Shown: one piece after another, positions 12,201-27,200 of the stretch
Layout of the letters: every line of letters begins with the position of its first letter
Position numbering within the stretch: position 1 is the stretch's first letter
Assembly: GCF_003590095.1 (NCBI RefSeq)
Contig: NC_039478.1
Location: forward strand, 7,130,001-7,194,000
Source: Trichoplusia ni
Taxonomy: Eukaryota; Arthropoda; Insecta; Lepidoptera; Noctuidae
Length of the DNA: 64,000 nucleotides
Direction of reading: 5' to 3'
Made by a program: the position numbers and the translations under genes
The notes under the pieces: model-generated
What the model saw: only the letters and a program-made list of their open reading frames with translations
Told to the model about the DNA's origin: nothing
Databases searched by the model: none

Positions 12201-15200
12201 TGATCGGATTTACGTCAACTCATGATGCATGGGGTAAGTAATACGAAGGTGACAGTTGCTACCTGACGGCCGGCGTGGCTTTTTAAATATCGAATGATTA
12301 TATTGAATTGTAACCTTAGCTTCTATTTTTCAATCAGTAAAAAAAACATACTTATTTATTTCTTTTTACCTATTTTTTTTTGTGGCCAGTACCAAAATCA
12401 CATCAAGTTACGTCAAGTTTTTAATAGGATCTGTTTGGTTTGATAGAGTGATCAGTAGTGTAGTGGTTACCGCAAAACTAAGCATTGTCGATAATTCAGT
12501 TTCCCGCTTTCTCTTTGCTTAACCCTCGGTATTGTTTTTCAATTTACATCACTAATTTACACATTGAGTTATCGATGTTTACACTTCCAGATGTTAATCT
12601 CAGAATTGGTTTAATAATGGCGCCTTATAAAAGAAAATATTTTAATTGTTTGTTATAACACGCTTTAGTTTATTATATGTTTATAAATAGTTAGTAAGGT
12701 TGTAAGTAAAACCTCATTTTTCATGCAAAATTTTCACAAATAGCTACACGTGTAACTGCTACCTGTTAAAGTCTGATTATTTCAAATCCTCATCAGAAAT
12801 AAGTGAACCGATACAATCTAAATAACAATTGAAAACATTAGTTCTACTTTTAAGCACATTTCGTCTCGTATCGAGGACGCAATTGACAGACCGATTGAAA
12901 TTTTGAAACTTGTCTGTCTCTGTAATGTGAAATATATCTAGAATTTGAGACTTTTAATTTAATTTGCAATGTCCATTAAAAATTATATAAAACATGATAA
13001 AGTGTTGACCGTTAAGAAGCGTACCGTGTCAATATATCGGTGTGCTACATTTCGTGTTATGTAAACTACGCTAACGAATTTAGTCTAGTCGATGAACATG
13101 ATTAATGAAGATAGTGCAATGTATCCTCACGTTATCAAATACTACGCTCCGATTGCAAAACAATGGAAGTCGGCACTTCATTACATTTGACTCTTGATAT
13201 TTACAATTTACACGGTACACTGTTGAGGCTAGTGCTAGTATCCATTACGTAATTACGAATTATACATGGCTACAACACACGATGTGCAGGTTGTGAATAA
13301 GGACATAACATCACCTTGAATAAATACCGATAATTATTTTCAATTACAAGATGCAACAATCACGATTGCTCCGATAGGTTTCGTACGTTAGTCATACTCG
13401 TGTATCAATAAATTCGCGTGTTGAATCAATATTTGGTTGCAATACGGTAAATTGCACAAAACGTCGACTGCGTAAAAATAGGTAGTTTTCAACTTATTTT
13501 GCTAATACATCCTATTCAACAATGTAGTAAGAATTGTATTTCTCGAATTATCAACAACCTCATTTAAAAAAAATCTTTTTTAATATGTTGGTCGTGACTT
13601 TAATAATAACAGCTTCTTTTATGAATCCTAGTTATTATCAACATTCATACGTCATATTGACTTTTTCTAAATATTTTACTTATTTTGTGTGGTGGTCTAA
13701 ACTTTTGGGAGTTGTGAGGATATCCCCAAGGACGCATTGGAGCGAGTCATGGCCACTGCTCCATGATTCCCGGAAAATGATTTAAACGCTGCGCACACGC
13801 AACCATCGCGAAACTACCAATTAACTCCCTGGACAGGCGACATAACGATGTGTCAGCATTTTTTTATTTATTTTATACTTCACAATAAAAAATCATTCTA
13901 AGAACACCGTAAAAGTTACTTTTTTTCATGTAATTGAAATTGAGATTTTTTCAAAATGTGTATTTGATTATAACCCACATTTTCATGTAAGTCTACACAA
14001 ATAAAACTGCTGTTTGTGATTAAATTTCCTATTTCGAAAAACAGTTATTTTTTATATCTAACATAACTGTAGGTACATTGAATTCTGAAAAGGAAACTTT
14101 CTATTACCGATTTGACCCTATAGGAATTTAGTGTCACTTTTTATTGGATTTGAAGGATGTCGTTAGTTCCCATTTTATTGTAAAAGTACACTTGTCACGA
14201 CGATCGTTGTTCATGGTCACGTACACCCCTGGGAGCGGGTTCCAAACGTGTCTGAAGCATTGCCGACCACTGACCATCCAATGCCCGCCCTTATCACGTA
14301 CAGCAGACCACACAACGTTAGGAACACTAACAACAATCGATACTTTATCTCAATGTACTAAGGTCGATTTTTGTTGCGTTTGCCTACATTTGAGAGGATG
14401 ACTGTAACACAGTTAAGGAACATTTTACATACCTCAGTTCTAACAAACATGCGGAATAAGATTACAATCTGTTATTTAATATCATTAGATATTTTTTTTA
14501 CCGTTGTTTACTTTGTCAGCTTTTTTACCGTAATTTGGTACAAAAAATTTAAAATATTTTTTGTTACCTAAGAACGTAGCAAGGAAATTCTGTAGTCTAC
14601 GTCCCTACCTGGGAAACAGACGTGACTCTAAGTACTTTACCAGATGTTAAAGAATATTGTTCGTTTAGTTTGTATTCAAGGCTGACAAAGTAAATGTCCT
14701 CGTTACAAAACAATTACATGAGCATTTGTTGAATGTTATGCTGGAGGATACAAAGAACAGTCAGATCACCGCAGGACGCCACTAATGATGGCGGACGGTT
14801 CCTGACGTCACGGCGGGGGGTCACTAAACTCACTCCTAACACGTGTTGCCAATGTTATCTTTGGATGCACCACAGATTGAAGTAACAACTATTTTTAGAA
14901 CAGATCCTTTGGGAACGCAGTACGTGTCTACGTGACCAGCTTTTAACACCTAACGCAATCGTCGAATTACGTGACGTTTACACTTCCTAGACAAAACTGT
15001 TTCATAGAATTACGCACAGCGCTTCCACGGTGTTGTTTGGTGTTTGTGGGAACCGGCGGAGATGCACAATGATGCGAGCCCTATTAGCCGCCGATCGCGG
15101 GCGCACCAGCAAACACTGTTCCGCGAACCCAGAACAATGGTGGGTAATTTTGTAATGTCTTCTTATTACCATGCATGACGCAACGCACTCTCGTGTGCGA

Positions 15201-18200
15201 CGTCCCAGCTATTCCTATGATTAATTATTATTCATAGGCAATAGGTTATTTTATAATAAATTCTGTACGATGCATTTGAAATGCAAATGTTAGTTTTTTA
15301 AGTTAAATAATCCTTGGTGAATAAGGAAATTTGGAGGAGTTTTTGTTTGCAGATAACAAAAAGTTTTATTTTATTCCGTTTCCTTTCGCAAGCAATGCAA
15401 GTAGACGCAAACCTGTCACAATTTTGTTCCAAACTAGGTTTATATTTCTTAAATTAGAACAACAGATGAACCGCATAACTTATCTTGCAGTCCTTCACTA
15501 ACAGGTGTAGTCGTGCTAAATTTGTAATCGCATCATTTGGGAGAGCCCGTTCTGTAAGTATAGCATCTTTAATTAGTATTCCCATTAAAGAGACGCCCGA
15601 GCACGCGCGTACGCATCAAGGAGTTTTTGTGCCTTTGGTAATAACTTCAAGACATCTTGAGCGTCGCATCTGCCTTATAAAAAGGTGACCTTCGATAATC
15701 AAGAAATAGAAACTTTATCATCAGTTGATGTACATTTACTAGTCTGGTGTTTGTTTAAAAAGTGGTCCGAACTTTTTGAATAATGTCGTTCTTAGCCTAG
15801 TCGGACGCAATTCATTATTGGGGAAATAGAATTGACGCAATATAGAGATTCTATAGTTGTGAATATCAATCTTAATTGGTAAAGTTAGGTTTGGCTTTTT
15901 CGCCTAAGTCAGCAAAAAAATAGATTTTAAACAACTTGTTAAAAGAAACTCAAAATCAACATGTCAACTATTGGCCACAACTCCTTAGCATAATTGTGCA
16001 AGGTGGCAGTTCCGATTATTAAAAAAGCCTAGACCAGATCATAAGCACAATTTCACGTACAGCGACATTCGGAGGTACGAAAATAAATTCGTTTGGTATT
16101 TGTAAAGTTAATTTCGTCTCGTACAACTTGTCTGTCAACGAGACGCAGTTTTTTCAAGCTCACTGTCGATCAGGTGTGTTTGTAATTGACAGGTGCGCTA
16201 ACTAGTTGTACTTATCAATATTTATAAAGGCCTATTAACTCTACTAGTTTACTCACAATAGGCACTAGAGAACACGCAACTAACAAAAAAGGACGGTACC
16301 AAAATAAACCATGAAAAATATCATTTAAGCGTACATAATTAATAACTATGGTCTTGTTCAAATAGTCGATATTAATCATGATAATTATGAGCATTATTTA
16401 AAAATCGTAGTACCTTATGTAGGCTACAATTAGATGCGCTTTCCAAGTGGAATTATGAACAATGTAATGAGATGTATCTTAACAATGAATTATTCATGTG
16501 AACCCTGTTTACATCTATTTCAATTGCGTCGAGCCCGCATCACTAGGCCAAGAAATTTCTAGACTGGACAACTTTAAATAAAATCATGAATCAGATTTTA
16601 AAAATCAGATTATTATTACTTAAAATAATTTAATACAGTAGTCAAAACTGCTCAGTCAGGTTTACAGATTGTTTTGCAATTCACATTAAATAATTATTAT
16701 CGACTAATGAACAGACAACCGCAGAACAAGAAGTGAATCGATGCACAAAGATAATTTAATGAACTGTATCAATCAATCACTAGTTACGTAGGCACCACAG
16801 CAGCGACGCGAGTAAATGGAGTTTTGGGTTACGGGCCCATAAATCTGGTTCAAACTGGATAATTACCGCGCATTATGAAATATGATCAATTTATCGTATC
16901 TTCGAAGGCTCATACGTCGAGACCTTTCCAATTACCTTATGTAACGCGTCTTAACAAATTATGGTATAACGTGAGGGAACGAGACCGATACGCCTCGAGC
17001 TCTCATAGACCCCTGTTTATTAGGCAATTACGTTGTTTTTGGGGATCAGGTAGGAATGGACTATGAATGGGTGTTCTGTTTATTAGCGGTGCACTAAACA
17101 AGGAAGACATCACTCGCCTTTGTTACCCTCGTTTGTTTACCGTTTACGATGACGCCGGGTTACTGTACACTCAGACTTCTATTACTTTCTTTCAAGATGG
17201 AGATTGTGAGATTAGATACAATCTCCGCTATTTAGTTTTATTACACAAATACATAACGACTATAGCCTATACAATGAGACCAACTGTTCTATTCAATGTC
17301 GTTACTTCTACGAAAATCATAATCAGTTAAATTGTTACAATAAGTTTCTGTAATAGGTTGATAGCGTACTGAGCATTTATATTTAACCAAAACAATTATT
17401 TAAATGCTCAATTCTCACTTTTAAAAATTATGCATATTAAAATACAAACTAGCATAGGCCTTATATTTTACTTCGGGCGGAATATAAAACTGCATTTCAT
17501 AAACATTTAGTCTGATTTATATCTGATCATAGTCATAATTCCATGTGAATTATGCACGCATTGTTGGCCATTGTATTGCATGATATTAATCGTCGCTCTG
17601 CCCGCCAGTATCGCAAATCTGCTCGACTTTTTTCATTCACACCGATACATTACGTATTCAATACCTTCGTACTGAGAACTTCGTTTTATAAACAGTCATT
17701 GTATTTACAAACACTAAACAATCGTGTTTAGGATATCGAGTATTTGTTAGTAAGAGTGTGAAATGTGTACCATGATTGTAAGTTGTAACAAAAAGGCAAT
17801 AAGTCAACGTTACGCATAGTTAGAACCTTCAGAAAGGTAACGCTGATATGTCAACATTAGTCTATTTGAATATCGAACATAAACCTATAACCACTTTGAT
17901 ACAAGGAGATAATAATTACAGGAAAATAATAATACTATATGTTATAACACTACGTCAAGGAAAATACCATGACAGGTGGCTTAATTGCCGGTATTAAGTC
18001 GGACCCTGGAGCAATTAAGGTCGTCAGATGTAACAAAAACAGGATGCTTAGAAACTGACGTATTATACACAATATGGAACATGCTATAGCTAAAAGAAAT
18101 CGATTGTGACCGACCTTGTCATGAATAATAGAGTTCGATTCAAACCACTATTGTTCGATGACATTACTTGTATGTTACCTATATCTAAAACTATTAATTG

Positions 18201-21200
18201 TTTTCAGCAAGCCTAGAAGCATGCAAAAAATAAACACTACATAAAAATCTCAACATTAAAATAGCTAAGATTTAATCTTTAAAGTAAATCTCTATAATCC
18301 TACAGTAGCAAAGAGCGGAAGCACTCACATGCATCATAAGTCCTTTGTGTAAGTATGTAGTAGTCACTGACACGGGAACATCACACGCGGGGTCACGTTC
18401 GACCCTTGTTTATGTTATGGCAATTGTTCCTATACACTGCACTGCGTTCGGTAGGAGTACGGGCGTGCGTCCCGTGGCGCGGCGCGATGGATACTGCCAT
18501 ACAACGCATACCGCCGCTTCTCGGTGCCGGCGTCGCATGCATCGCCCGCCCATACATACCGCCCGCCTTCAACGCTAATCATGCTTAATGCTTACATTAA
18601 ATGACGTGTATATGTAATTTTAATTAGCCATTAAATTGAAATGTATTTTTAGATCATTTCTTCCAAATTGGTATCGATTAAGTAATCGTTTTAGAAATAA
18701 TAATTTAAGTAATTATGTGTTTGTATTATTAGTGTGTGATGGGAAAATTATTATAAAGTATTGTATTTTAGTGTTGTAGTTTGAAGTAGTATGACCTGAT
18801 GAGAAAAATATTCACAGGTCTACAATGTTTATCTGGCGAAAGCGATGATATCATAAGGGACAATAGTGTTTACAAATCCTCAGCATTCTGATAACGAAAG
18901 AGAACAACAAAATATTCAGCACTGACTCAGAACATTGTTAGTAACCAATAGAAATCGATAACCACCAAAATAGCACAACTTATTAAAAATGAATCTTCAC
19001 CAGAACACCCAAATGTATCTGGTTCAAAGGTTTTTATGCCACAGTATTTCTACTTATTCTATTCAATAAACAATGGCGTAAAATTTCATTGTTCTATAAC
19101 CTTATGAGGACGCTATAATTTATCTCTAAGAAAGTGATATAGGTTATAGAAATCGATACAATAAAAGTAAAAGTAAACACTGTCTTTACAACAATGCCAT
19201 AATTTATAAAAGGAATATTAATGTCGCGGGTGACTTGGATATCTCTGAACTCATCAAACAATTGACCGGCTGTCCTAGAACCGGTCATTGCAGAAACAAA
19301 CAGGCGAACAACCCACGACGTAAAAATACTATGTTGCATTCACGACAATATGTAGTAGGTCAAAGTTATTTACGATTGACGGAGCCTATATAAATCATCG
19401 GTGTAACGTATCAATGTAATAGTAAATGTAAGAGCGATTTGAAGAGTTTCGTGATGGCTGTGAGCCGGGCGGCACGCGGCGCGCTCCGCACTAGCTGCGC
19501 CCGCGGCGATGCTCGTGCGAAGTGGAGTATGTCACACGACTTATCAATCATACCCGGGTTTATTGCAGATCTAGTGTCAGATCGGACATAATGGTACGAA
19601 AAGAAAAGAGGTACTTTAAACAAATGTGATGTTGAGTACGTAAACTCGGTAGAAAGTTTTTGGGAGAGTCAGATTGCAAACAGCTTATCGAAGCTTACAA
19701 TTAAATTCGATTGGACCTCTTTTGCAAATAAATAATGACCGTAAACGCCTTTATAAATACTGTATGCTCTTTTGCACTTCAATTGTTTTTCGAAATATAA
19801 ATTGAGAATCGATTTGTGTATTAATGTTATGGTAACTATTTAAATCAAATGCTAACCACAAAATTAATTTTCAAATGTTTCATAAGAAATAGATCCCAAT
19901 TAAATGCTTGAGCGAAATGTTAATAACATCATATATTGCAAACTGCAAAAGGCACGACAGTACTGTTAACTCCATTTGGAGAAGATGGCAATCTGATGAT
20001 AAAACCAAGGAAACGTCGAAGATATGTATGTGTATTACGTTAAATAACTCAAGTCAATTGCTTTCATTTAATTGACGTTTTTCTCCGAAGATTATCTTCT
20101 TATCTAAGAAGGCTTGTCACACAGATGTATGGCAAGAAAATAGGAAACGTCTGCAGCGTGCCACTTAGCTGAATTATAATATAGTCTCTATTAATTGGCA
20201 TAACGTCGATGTTTATAATATTTCCACGACTAATAATCGCAGTGTCGAAACTTCCTTCGTGTTGCGACACGCACATTAGTATCGATTGCTATTCGCTGGT
20301 CTCCTCAGACACTCGAATAAATTTCGTTAAGTAATCACTTTTTAAAACTAATTTGAAAATTCGAATAGCGTGAGTGAGGTGACAGCTTTTATCATGGGAT
20401 ATAATGTTACACAGAACGACTAGATAACGAGATACATAATATTTAAAATTAGTATTTATCGAGGGCAAGCGATTTATAAAATGAAACAATTTATAGCCGT
20501 CGTAATTATTAAATTTTGACTATGATATTCGACCTAAATAAACAACAACAATATGAAGGAGTCGTATTTCTGACAGAGTAACCCGAATTCATCGACCCCG
20601 ACTGTGTCAGATTGAATTAAACCAGTTAAATTATATCATTGGCCGTCGTCCGTCTGTCGTCGGTAATTCGATTAACTGCCACTAACCACGCTCCGATGGG
20701 GAGCACGGCGATCGGCCGTCTTAACAGTTCGCTCTGCTCCTACTACCAATTTAAAAACTATCGATCGTAATTTAGAAATAAACGTTTTTAAATTTCCTCA
20801 AACTATCGGAAAGGTAATTTAAATCGGTTACGATTCAACAACATTTGTAGGAAAGTTTTGTTCTACAAATTAATGTGAAACAATAAAATAAATAGGCTAT
20901 TCTCTTGATCATAATAAACGTTGTTTAATTGCACCAAATTTTATTTCTAATTACATTTTCTTACATGCGGTAGGTCTTGTCTATTTATTTACGACCGTCA
21001 AACGATTCCCACGGGAATACGTATATAAGAACAACTGAAGAAGTCCCGACATTTATGTACTAAATAAGGTATTAAATTGTTTGTACTGTCCGGTTCGATA
21101 TTAACGATAGTCCGCATATCTTCGCATCGGCTCTATTAAAATTCTAATGTCGTACATATTCACTCACATACATGTACTCAAACATGTGTCATATCCAAAG

Positions 21201-24200
21201 CCGTCAAGTTGTGTGCCTGCTCGCGGACAGAACGCGCTGAATCGACAATCGGCTATTAATGTAAATTTGCAGCATTTACATATTGTCACCCCCGCTTTTC
21301 CTATACTATCGACGTACATAGTTTGTTTCAAAACGCTTACGAAGCTATAATAAACGATTTTGTTTTGTTTTTAGGTCACAATATCGCAATGTTATTCAGC
21401 ACGTGTAAGCGCTGTTAGCATGTGTACGGAAATTAAATTAAAGCTTTGATGAACATGAATATTTAAGTAACGGATAGGGTCAGATGAAAACTTTCGTTTA
21501 GTTTTTCTGTAAAGTAGTTTACAACTGCAAGCTCTAAACGTTATTGTAGCTGCTCTACAAAAAGTGACCCAACCAAAAAATCATATTTTAGAAATGATTG
21601 TAAGCTAAGACTTTCATTGCAACTTATCTTATTTTGGGTGTCAATTACCTTCACAATAACACAATTTAAAAAGTACTTTGCAACGCAATGACTACGAAAC
21701 AGTGAACTGGGATTGTCGTCACGACGCCGACGCCTAGGATTAAGAAATATAATAATCATGAAAATTGTTGCAATGTTATAAAGCTACAACCTGAGTGACA
21801 TTTTTTTATCAGATTGAATTATCGCAGAGATTATAAGCATTCTCTTTTATTGTGTATATTTATTGGATATGCTAATTTGTAAGCAAGCGTGCCGGGTTGG
21901 TTAAAAAATAGGTCGGTGCTGTAATGAGTCCAGTGCAGTTATTTGTGAGGCATTATCCACTTTTCCGTTCCACGTCTATTATGTGAACCGCTTCCATTAC
22001 AAGGAGCGTGCGTGATCGAGTTAGACGCACGCGATACTGTTCTCAAATACTATCGACTCTATTTCATTTCCATTGTTTTAAAGTCGACCAAAGAGTTTTC
22101 GGTTACTTCCTTATTTAGCTAAGCGATGAGTCATTATCTTTAATATAAATCATTAATATCTTACTATTTAAGTACTTGTTCCAGTAACCTCACGGAATAT
22201 TTGCAACGTCTTTTTGTTTTGAACAAAGAATGACTTGAAGTAGTTTAATGTGTCATGATACCGCCTTTGATGAGATTCACAATTACAATGTAGGGGCGTG
22301 CCCTCTGGATGCTAATACCCTTGATGATATGGATACTTTTTCTTTGTTTATTGTGTCATTTATGGTCCATTGTTGAGCGGCAATCGTTTTTGATAGCGGC
22401 AGGACTAAAAAGAGGATTTAATCTCAATAATCAATTTAATAACCAGTGCCCATGGTAAAAGTAGAGCAGAAAGAACAAAACTTAACAATCTATTTTATAT
22501 TTATTCTTAGTTCTTGAGCATTCTCTCGTCAAACATTAAATTGCATTTCAATGCTGAGATAAACATACTTTAATTCCATAAACATTTCTCAGTAGTTCTC
22601 ACATGAAAAGTCTGTGAATTACGAAGAGAATCTTCGTGTTACACCCATCGCACGGACATGACTTTCACCAATAAATACGAATTACTCGATGCGAGTGCAT
22701 TATACGTATGATTTACCGGCTGGGAATCAAATATAATTACTTTAACGTTGCGTTTCTTTGGAGTCAGCTTCGACACGAGTGTCGTTTGTAAAGATTTGGT
22801 GTTTTAATAAAGGAAGTATTGAATACAAATGTGGTAATAAAACACTGCGGCAAATAAAATTTGATAGTCGAAGAGCTTAGCCGGCATCAGTACACCCTCA
22901 TCGTTATGCGGCGTGGCTGCGCGCGCGCATTAGCCATGCGCGCTGGGTCTCGCTGGCCACGCCGCGCCTCGCCGGTACTATCGATTGTTTACACATACAG
23001 GCATATATCAGCCGTCAAGGTCAGTTGTCACCCGAAATTATGCTCTAGTACTATAGCGATAGGGGGACAGCGTGTGTAGCACAGCCAGCAGCGATGGTAC
23101 CGGGCAGCGCGCGGCAGCCCACACCGACGGACGCCGATATGACCATTTCAGGAGTTTGGTCACGATCCTACGCACTCTAGCTCGACACTTTAGAAGGGGA
23201 TATATCGACGTTGACCGATAGTTATGACGTTGGAATAACTTTGAATAGAGTAATTAGCTCATGAATACACAAAGCGAATAAGAGACCGCTGAAGAAATTA
23301 TTAATAGTTAATTCTATTGTTTGCCGCGGGAATGTGGCCGCTTACTGTTTATTGTATTAACTTCAAAGTAAATATGAATAAAAAGGGTTCTTAAATGTTT
23401 TATTTGGTTATTGAATCGTTTGATGGATCGGAACGGTGTTTAGATAGAGTCAAGTAGCGCTTTTATGTTCTCAATCGCTCTGACAGTTTTATTGTGTAAC
23501 CGTATTATGAATAGAAATGTAAGTCAAATAAGCTAGTTACATAAGTGACGAGCCAACGATCTAGACGCTGACAAAAACACGAATGCGCATGCGTTGATTG
23601 CACTAGATAACTTGTAAATCATTTATACTCCGTCTTAAAAATAAAAAATAAACATTTGATTTGAATCTTCATTGTCAGCAAACGTTGTTCGTTAAATAAT
23701 ATCTTATCAGATTGATTAGGTATAACTCAACAACTTATAAATGTCAGATTTCAATTAAATTAATCAGTATTACATAAGTTGAACATTGTGTAGAGATAAC
23801 ATTTTCTTAACACCGTTTCTTTACAAAGGTTAATGAACTGACACACTCATAATCTTGTATCGAATAATAAATTGAAGATTCGTTTTTACGGATAACTACG
23901 TTTCAAGTTTATAAAGCTAAGTTATTTGATTCTAAGTTGGCTTCAAAAAAGGTTATGTTTAAACGTTTCAAATTCTTAAAATTAAATGTTATCTCTTGAC
24001 AAAGCTAATAAATCTTATCTGTTATTGTGAGTATATTTCCTAATTTGGGAAGTAGTTAAGATGGCGACGCGTAATCCGTACTACGAAACGTCTGTCTGTT
24101 GCGTTATAGAAGAGAAACCGCTAAACCAATTTTAGTCAAATTTCGTATAGAGACAGGCAAGAATTAAGAAAATAGACTAATAACATATTATTCGCATATG

Positions 24201-27200
24201 ACAAGCATTTTTGACAGCCAAAATCGCTTGATTTAAATTCAGGTTTGCTATGAACTTTACTGCCTTCGATTGAGTACCACATACCATAAGAGCTGTTTTT
24301 TAAATTGAATTGTTTTTAAGGAGTTTTACAAACCGCAATTATAACTAAGTATTTAATAACAATAGCTTCATATGATGACGTGCGTTGATTGCCGTTAGCC
24401 ATTAGACGATGACTTTCTAGATATTAGCCGTTATCCTGTCCATCTCGCATGCTTAATTGGCTAATGTTTCAGCTAATGTACTGTTCGGTTATTATGATAA
24501 GCACGTGTCGGTATTTCGGCCAGACTTTTTTTACTTTTTGTTCGTGACCCGCGGCTAAGTGATATGTAGTTGTGTTATGTTGACTTATTGATTCTTTGTA
24601 ATGTACAATTATGTATAATGTGTTTTGTGCCTGTATTATATACTAGTCTAGAGATTTAATATTTGTATAAATTGCAAGGAGAATACTTCTTGGAAACATT
24701 TTGTTCTTTTTATTCCATTGCTACGTCTTCGTTACATATATGTGCGGGGTGTCCTTAAATCGTAAAAGACAAGATTATGAAGAAGGTGGAAAAATTCACT
24801 CAGGTGTTAGATCTTACATAAGCATAAAAATAAAACCCAATAAAAATATAAAATAAACATGTATTATGTGATTTTGTTGGGATCTTCTTTACCGTGGCAT
24901 GAAACCTGCTTTGCCGAGGTAGTGTATCTCTGTTGCATTTAATCTTATTACACAACCTTGTTCGCTTTACATATTAAGTATCACAAAAATAGAAGTTTAT
25001 TAGGTACTGGCGTACATTAATAAAACTTAAAAATGCTAATTTGTATATCAGCGGCTTGTTACAAATGATGTTCGAGTTAATTATTCTTACGAAAGATCTT
25101 TTCATCAGTATTCATGAGTTTTATGCTTAACACTTTCTCTATTACAAATTGAAATTAAAATATCTAATATTGTTTAATTGAGCGTGATTTCAAACCACCT
25201 ACTTTGATTCGTAGAACTTTGCAAGAGTTGAATCATATTTGAGGAGAACTATTATATACAAGCCTCATCGATTACGTAATCAGATTTTGCTTCTGATAAA
25301 GTTCGTTGATCGTTTCCAACATCTCGTTAATTAAAGATTCCGTGAATTCGATCATTATATCTGATACAAGTCCATGCAATACATTATATAATAAAGCGTC
25401 AGATTTGGACGCACGAATGATTCATTTAAAGTTTGCTGCACGAATTAAGATCACTGTACCTACGCAAGACCGTTAAAACAAATGTTATGAAAATAACAGA
25501 CAGCCTGACTACTTAAGGCTTTTGAATAACACTTTCAGAAGGATATTGACTTTATAAGGTTTTGAATTTCAGATTTTCGTTGCCTGTCATAAAGAGTATT
25601 CTTTAAAAAGGTTATAATTTAAGTAGCCTTGACTGTTAACCCGAAGTTATACAAAAATACATGATTTAAATACGTGATTCTTAAGTAAATGTTAGTGCAA
25701 TGTAATGAATAGGTACTACTAGGTAAGCACGACGTGTCCTTCTTGCAAACAAATATTTATGAAAATAATGTTTAATTTTACAACATGACGTCGAGACAGC
25801 TTGGCGATTTGCCGCAACGTTTCGCAATACACGCAGACGTAATTCAGCTTTATTTTAACAAGGGTAAGCATTTTAACATGAGCCGATCTTTACATGGCAC
25901 AAACGAGTATGGTATATAAATCTGATATGTTTATTCACTTCGGGCAACGTTTCACTTAATTATAAAAGTTGTTGAACTTTTGTTTCATGTATCGAGTTCA
26001 GAGTGAAAGTGATTCCCTTTGACTGGGCCGAGATTAATGTGTCTCGTTAGCTGGCAGCGAGTTATCATTCACCATGAGAGATGGGTCGGTATCTGACGTC
26101 ACAAATGTTACCTGCCCACTGAAATCGGTTCAAGAGTAATCTCTATGACGCAATTGCACTGCATTAAAATATTTGAGTTATAAATTATGGTAAGCAGTAA
26201 TCTCACTGATATGAGAGAAATATTGTGGTTTCGGAACTAATGTCCGAGTAAATTGCTTTATCTGTGATGCTTCGAGATGTTATTTAAATTCTTATTTATG
26301 AATCGTTGAGTAAATAAATTACGTTTAACATATCATACATATTAACTTTCTAATTCGGCAATAAGTAACCGATTAAGCTTTTTATCATCTATTACCCAAT
26401 TTGATCTCAAGGTGATTAAAAGATCTGGGAGTACCTAATGTAATTCTGTCAGTGTTAAGTAATTCTTATGCGAACATAAATCATGTGATATTTAAGAATT
26501 AGTCAATTTAAATATCCACATGTTAAATTACTTAACGTGAATCCAGTGGACTTAAGAAAATTCACGCAATCTGACTTATTATGTCTTCAAAAGTGGCTCG
26601 GTCTTGTTAAGCCTAATTAAGCATTCTGTTAACGATTTAACACCTACTGTACTCCTAATGAAAGCAGTTTAAAGACAATGTCTGTGAACTAATATTAGTA
26701 AACGACCCTCATTTGTTAAGTACATAGATAATTGCGGAAAATAAATTAATTGCACAATTACATAACAATAGTTTACTGAACACTGAAATCACGAGTCATG
26801 TGCTATTATGTTAAATGGCACTACAGGTACATCACAACAAGGCTTTAAATAACCCCATTATACTATACCTATACAGGGATCTAGTCTGTATTGTTCCATA
26901 TATAAAGGCTAGAGTAGTTTGAACAACAATTTATAAGGAATAATAACGTTGACGCCTGTATACAGAACTATAAGTGATTGCCGAGTGCATAATGAGTCTC
27001 ACGACTGTTACATAATGTTGGTAATAGAAATAGATAGATGCATAATACTAATGACGAGTGATATTTAAAATATATTAGGTACTGAGTGTCTCGCGTCGTT
27101 TTGTGTCGAGTCTCGAGTAGTCTCGACTGCTCCGTGATTGAGTGGGGCGAATTAGATAAGCGCATTAGTGGCCGTAACTCACAGCTTTCACTTTTAGGGC

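Noticed and set aside
13534..13785. 83-codon plus-strand frame
   Set aside because: Phe/Tyr/Leu/Ile-rich translation typical of AT-rich non-coding DNA; no domain.
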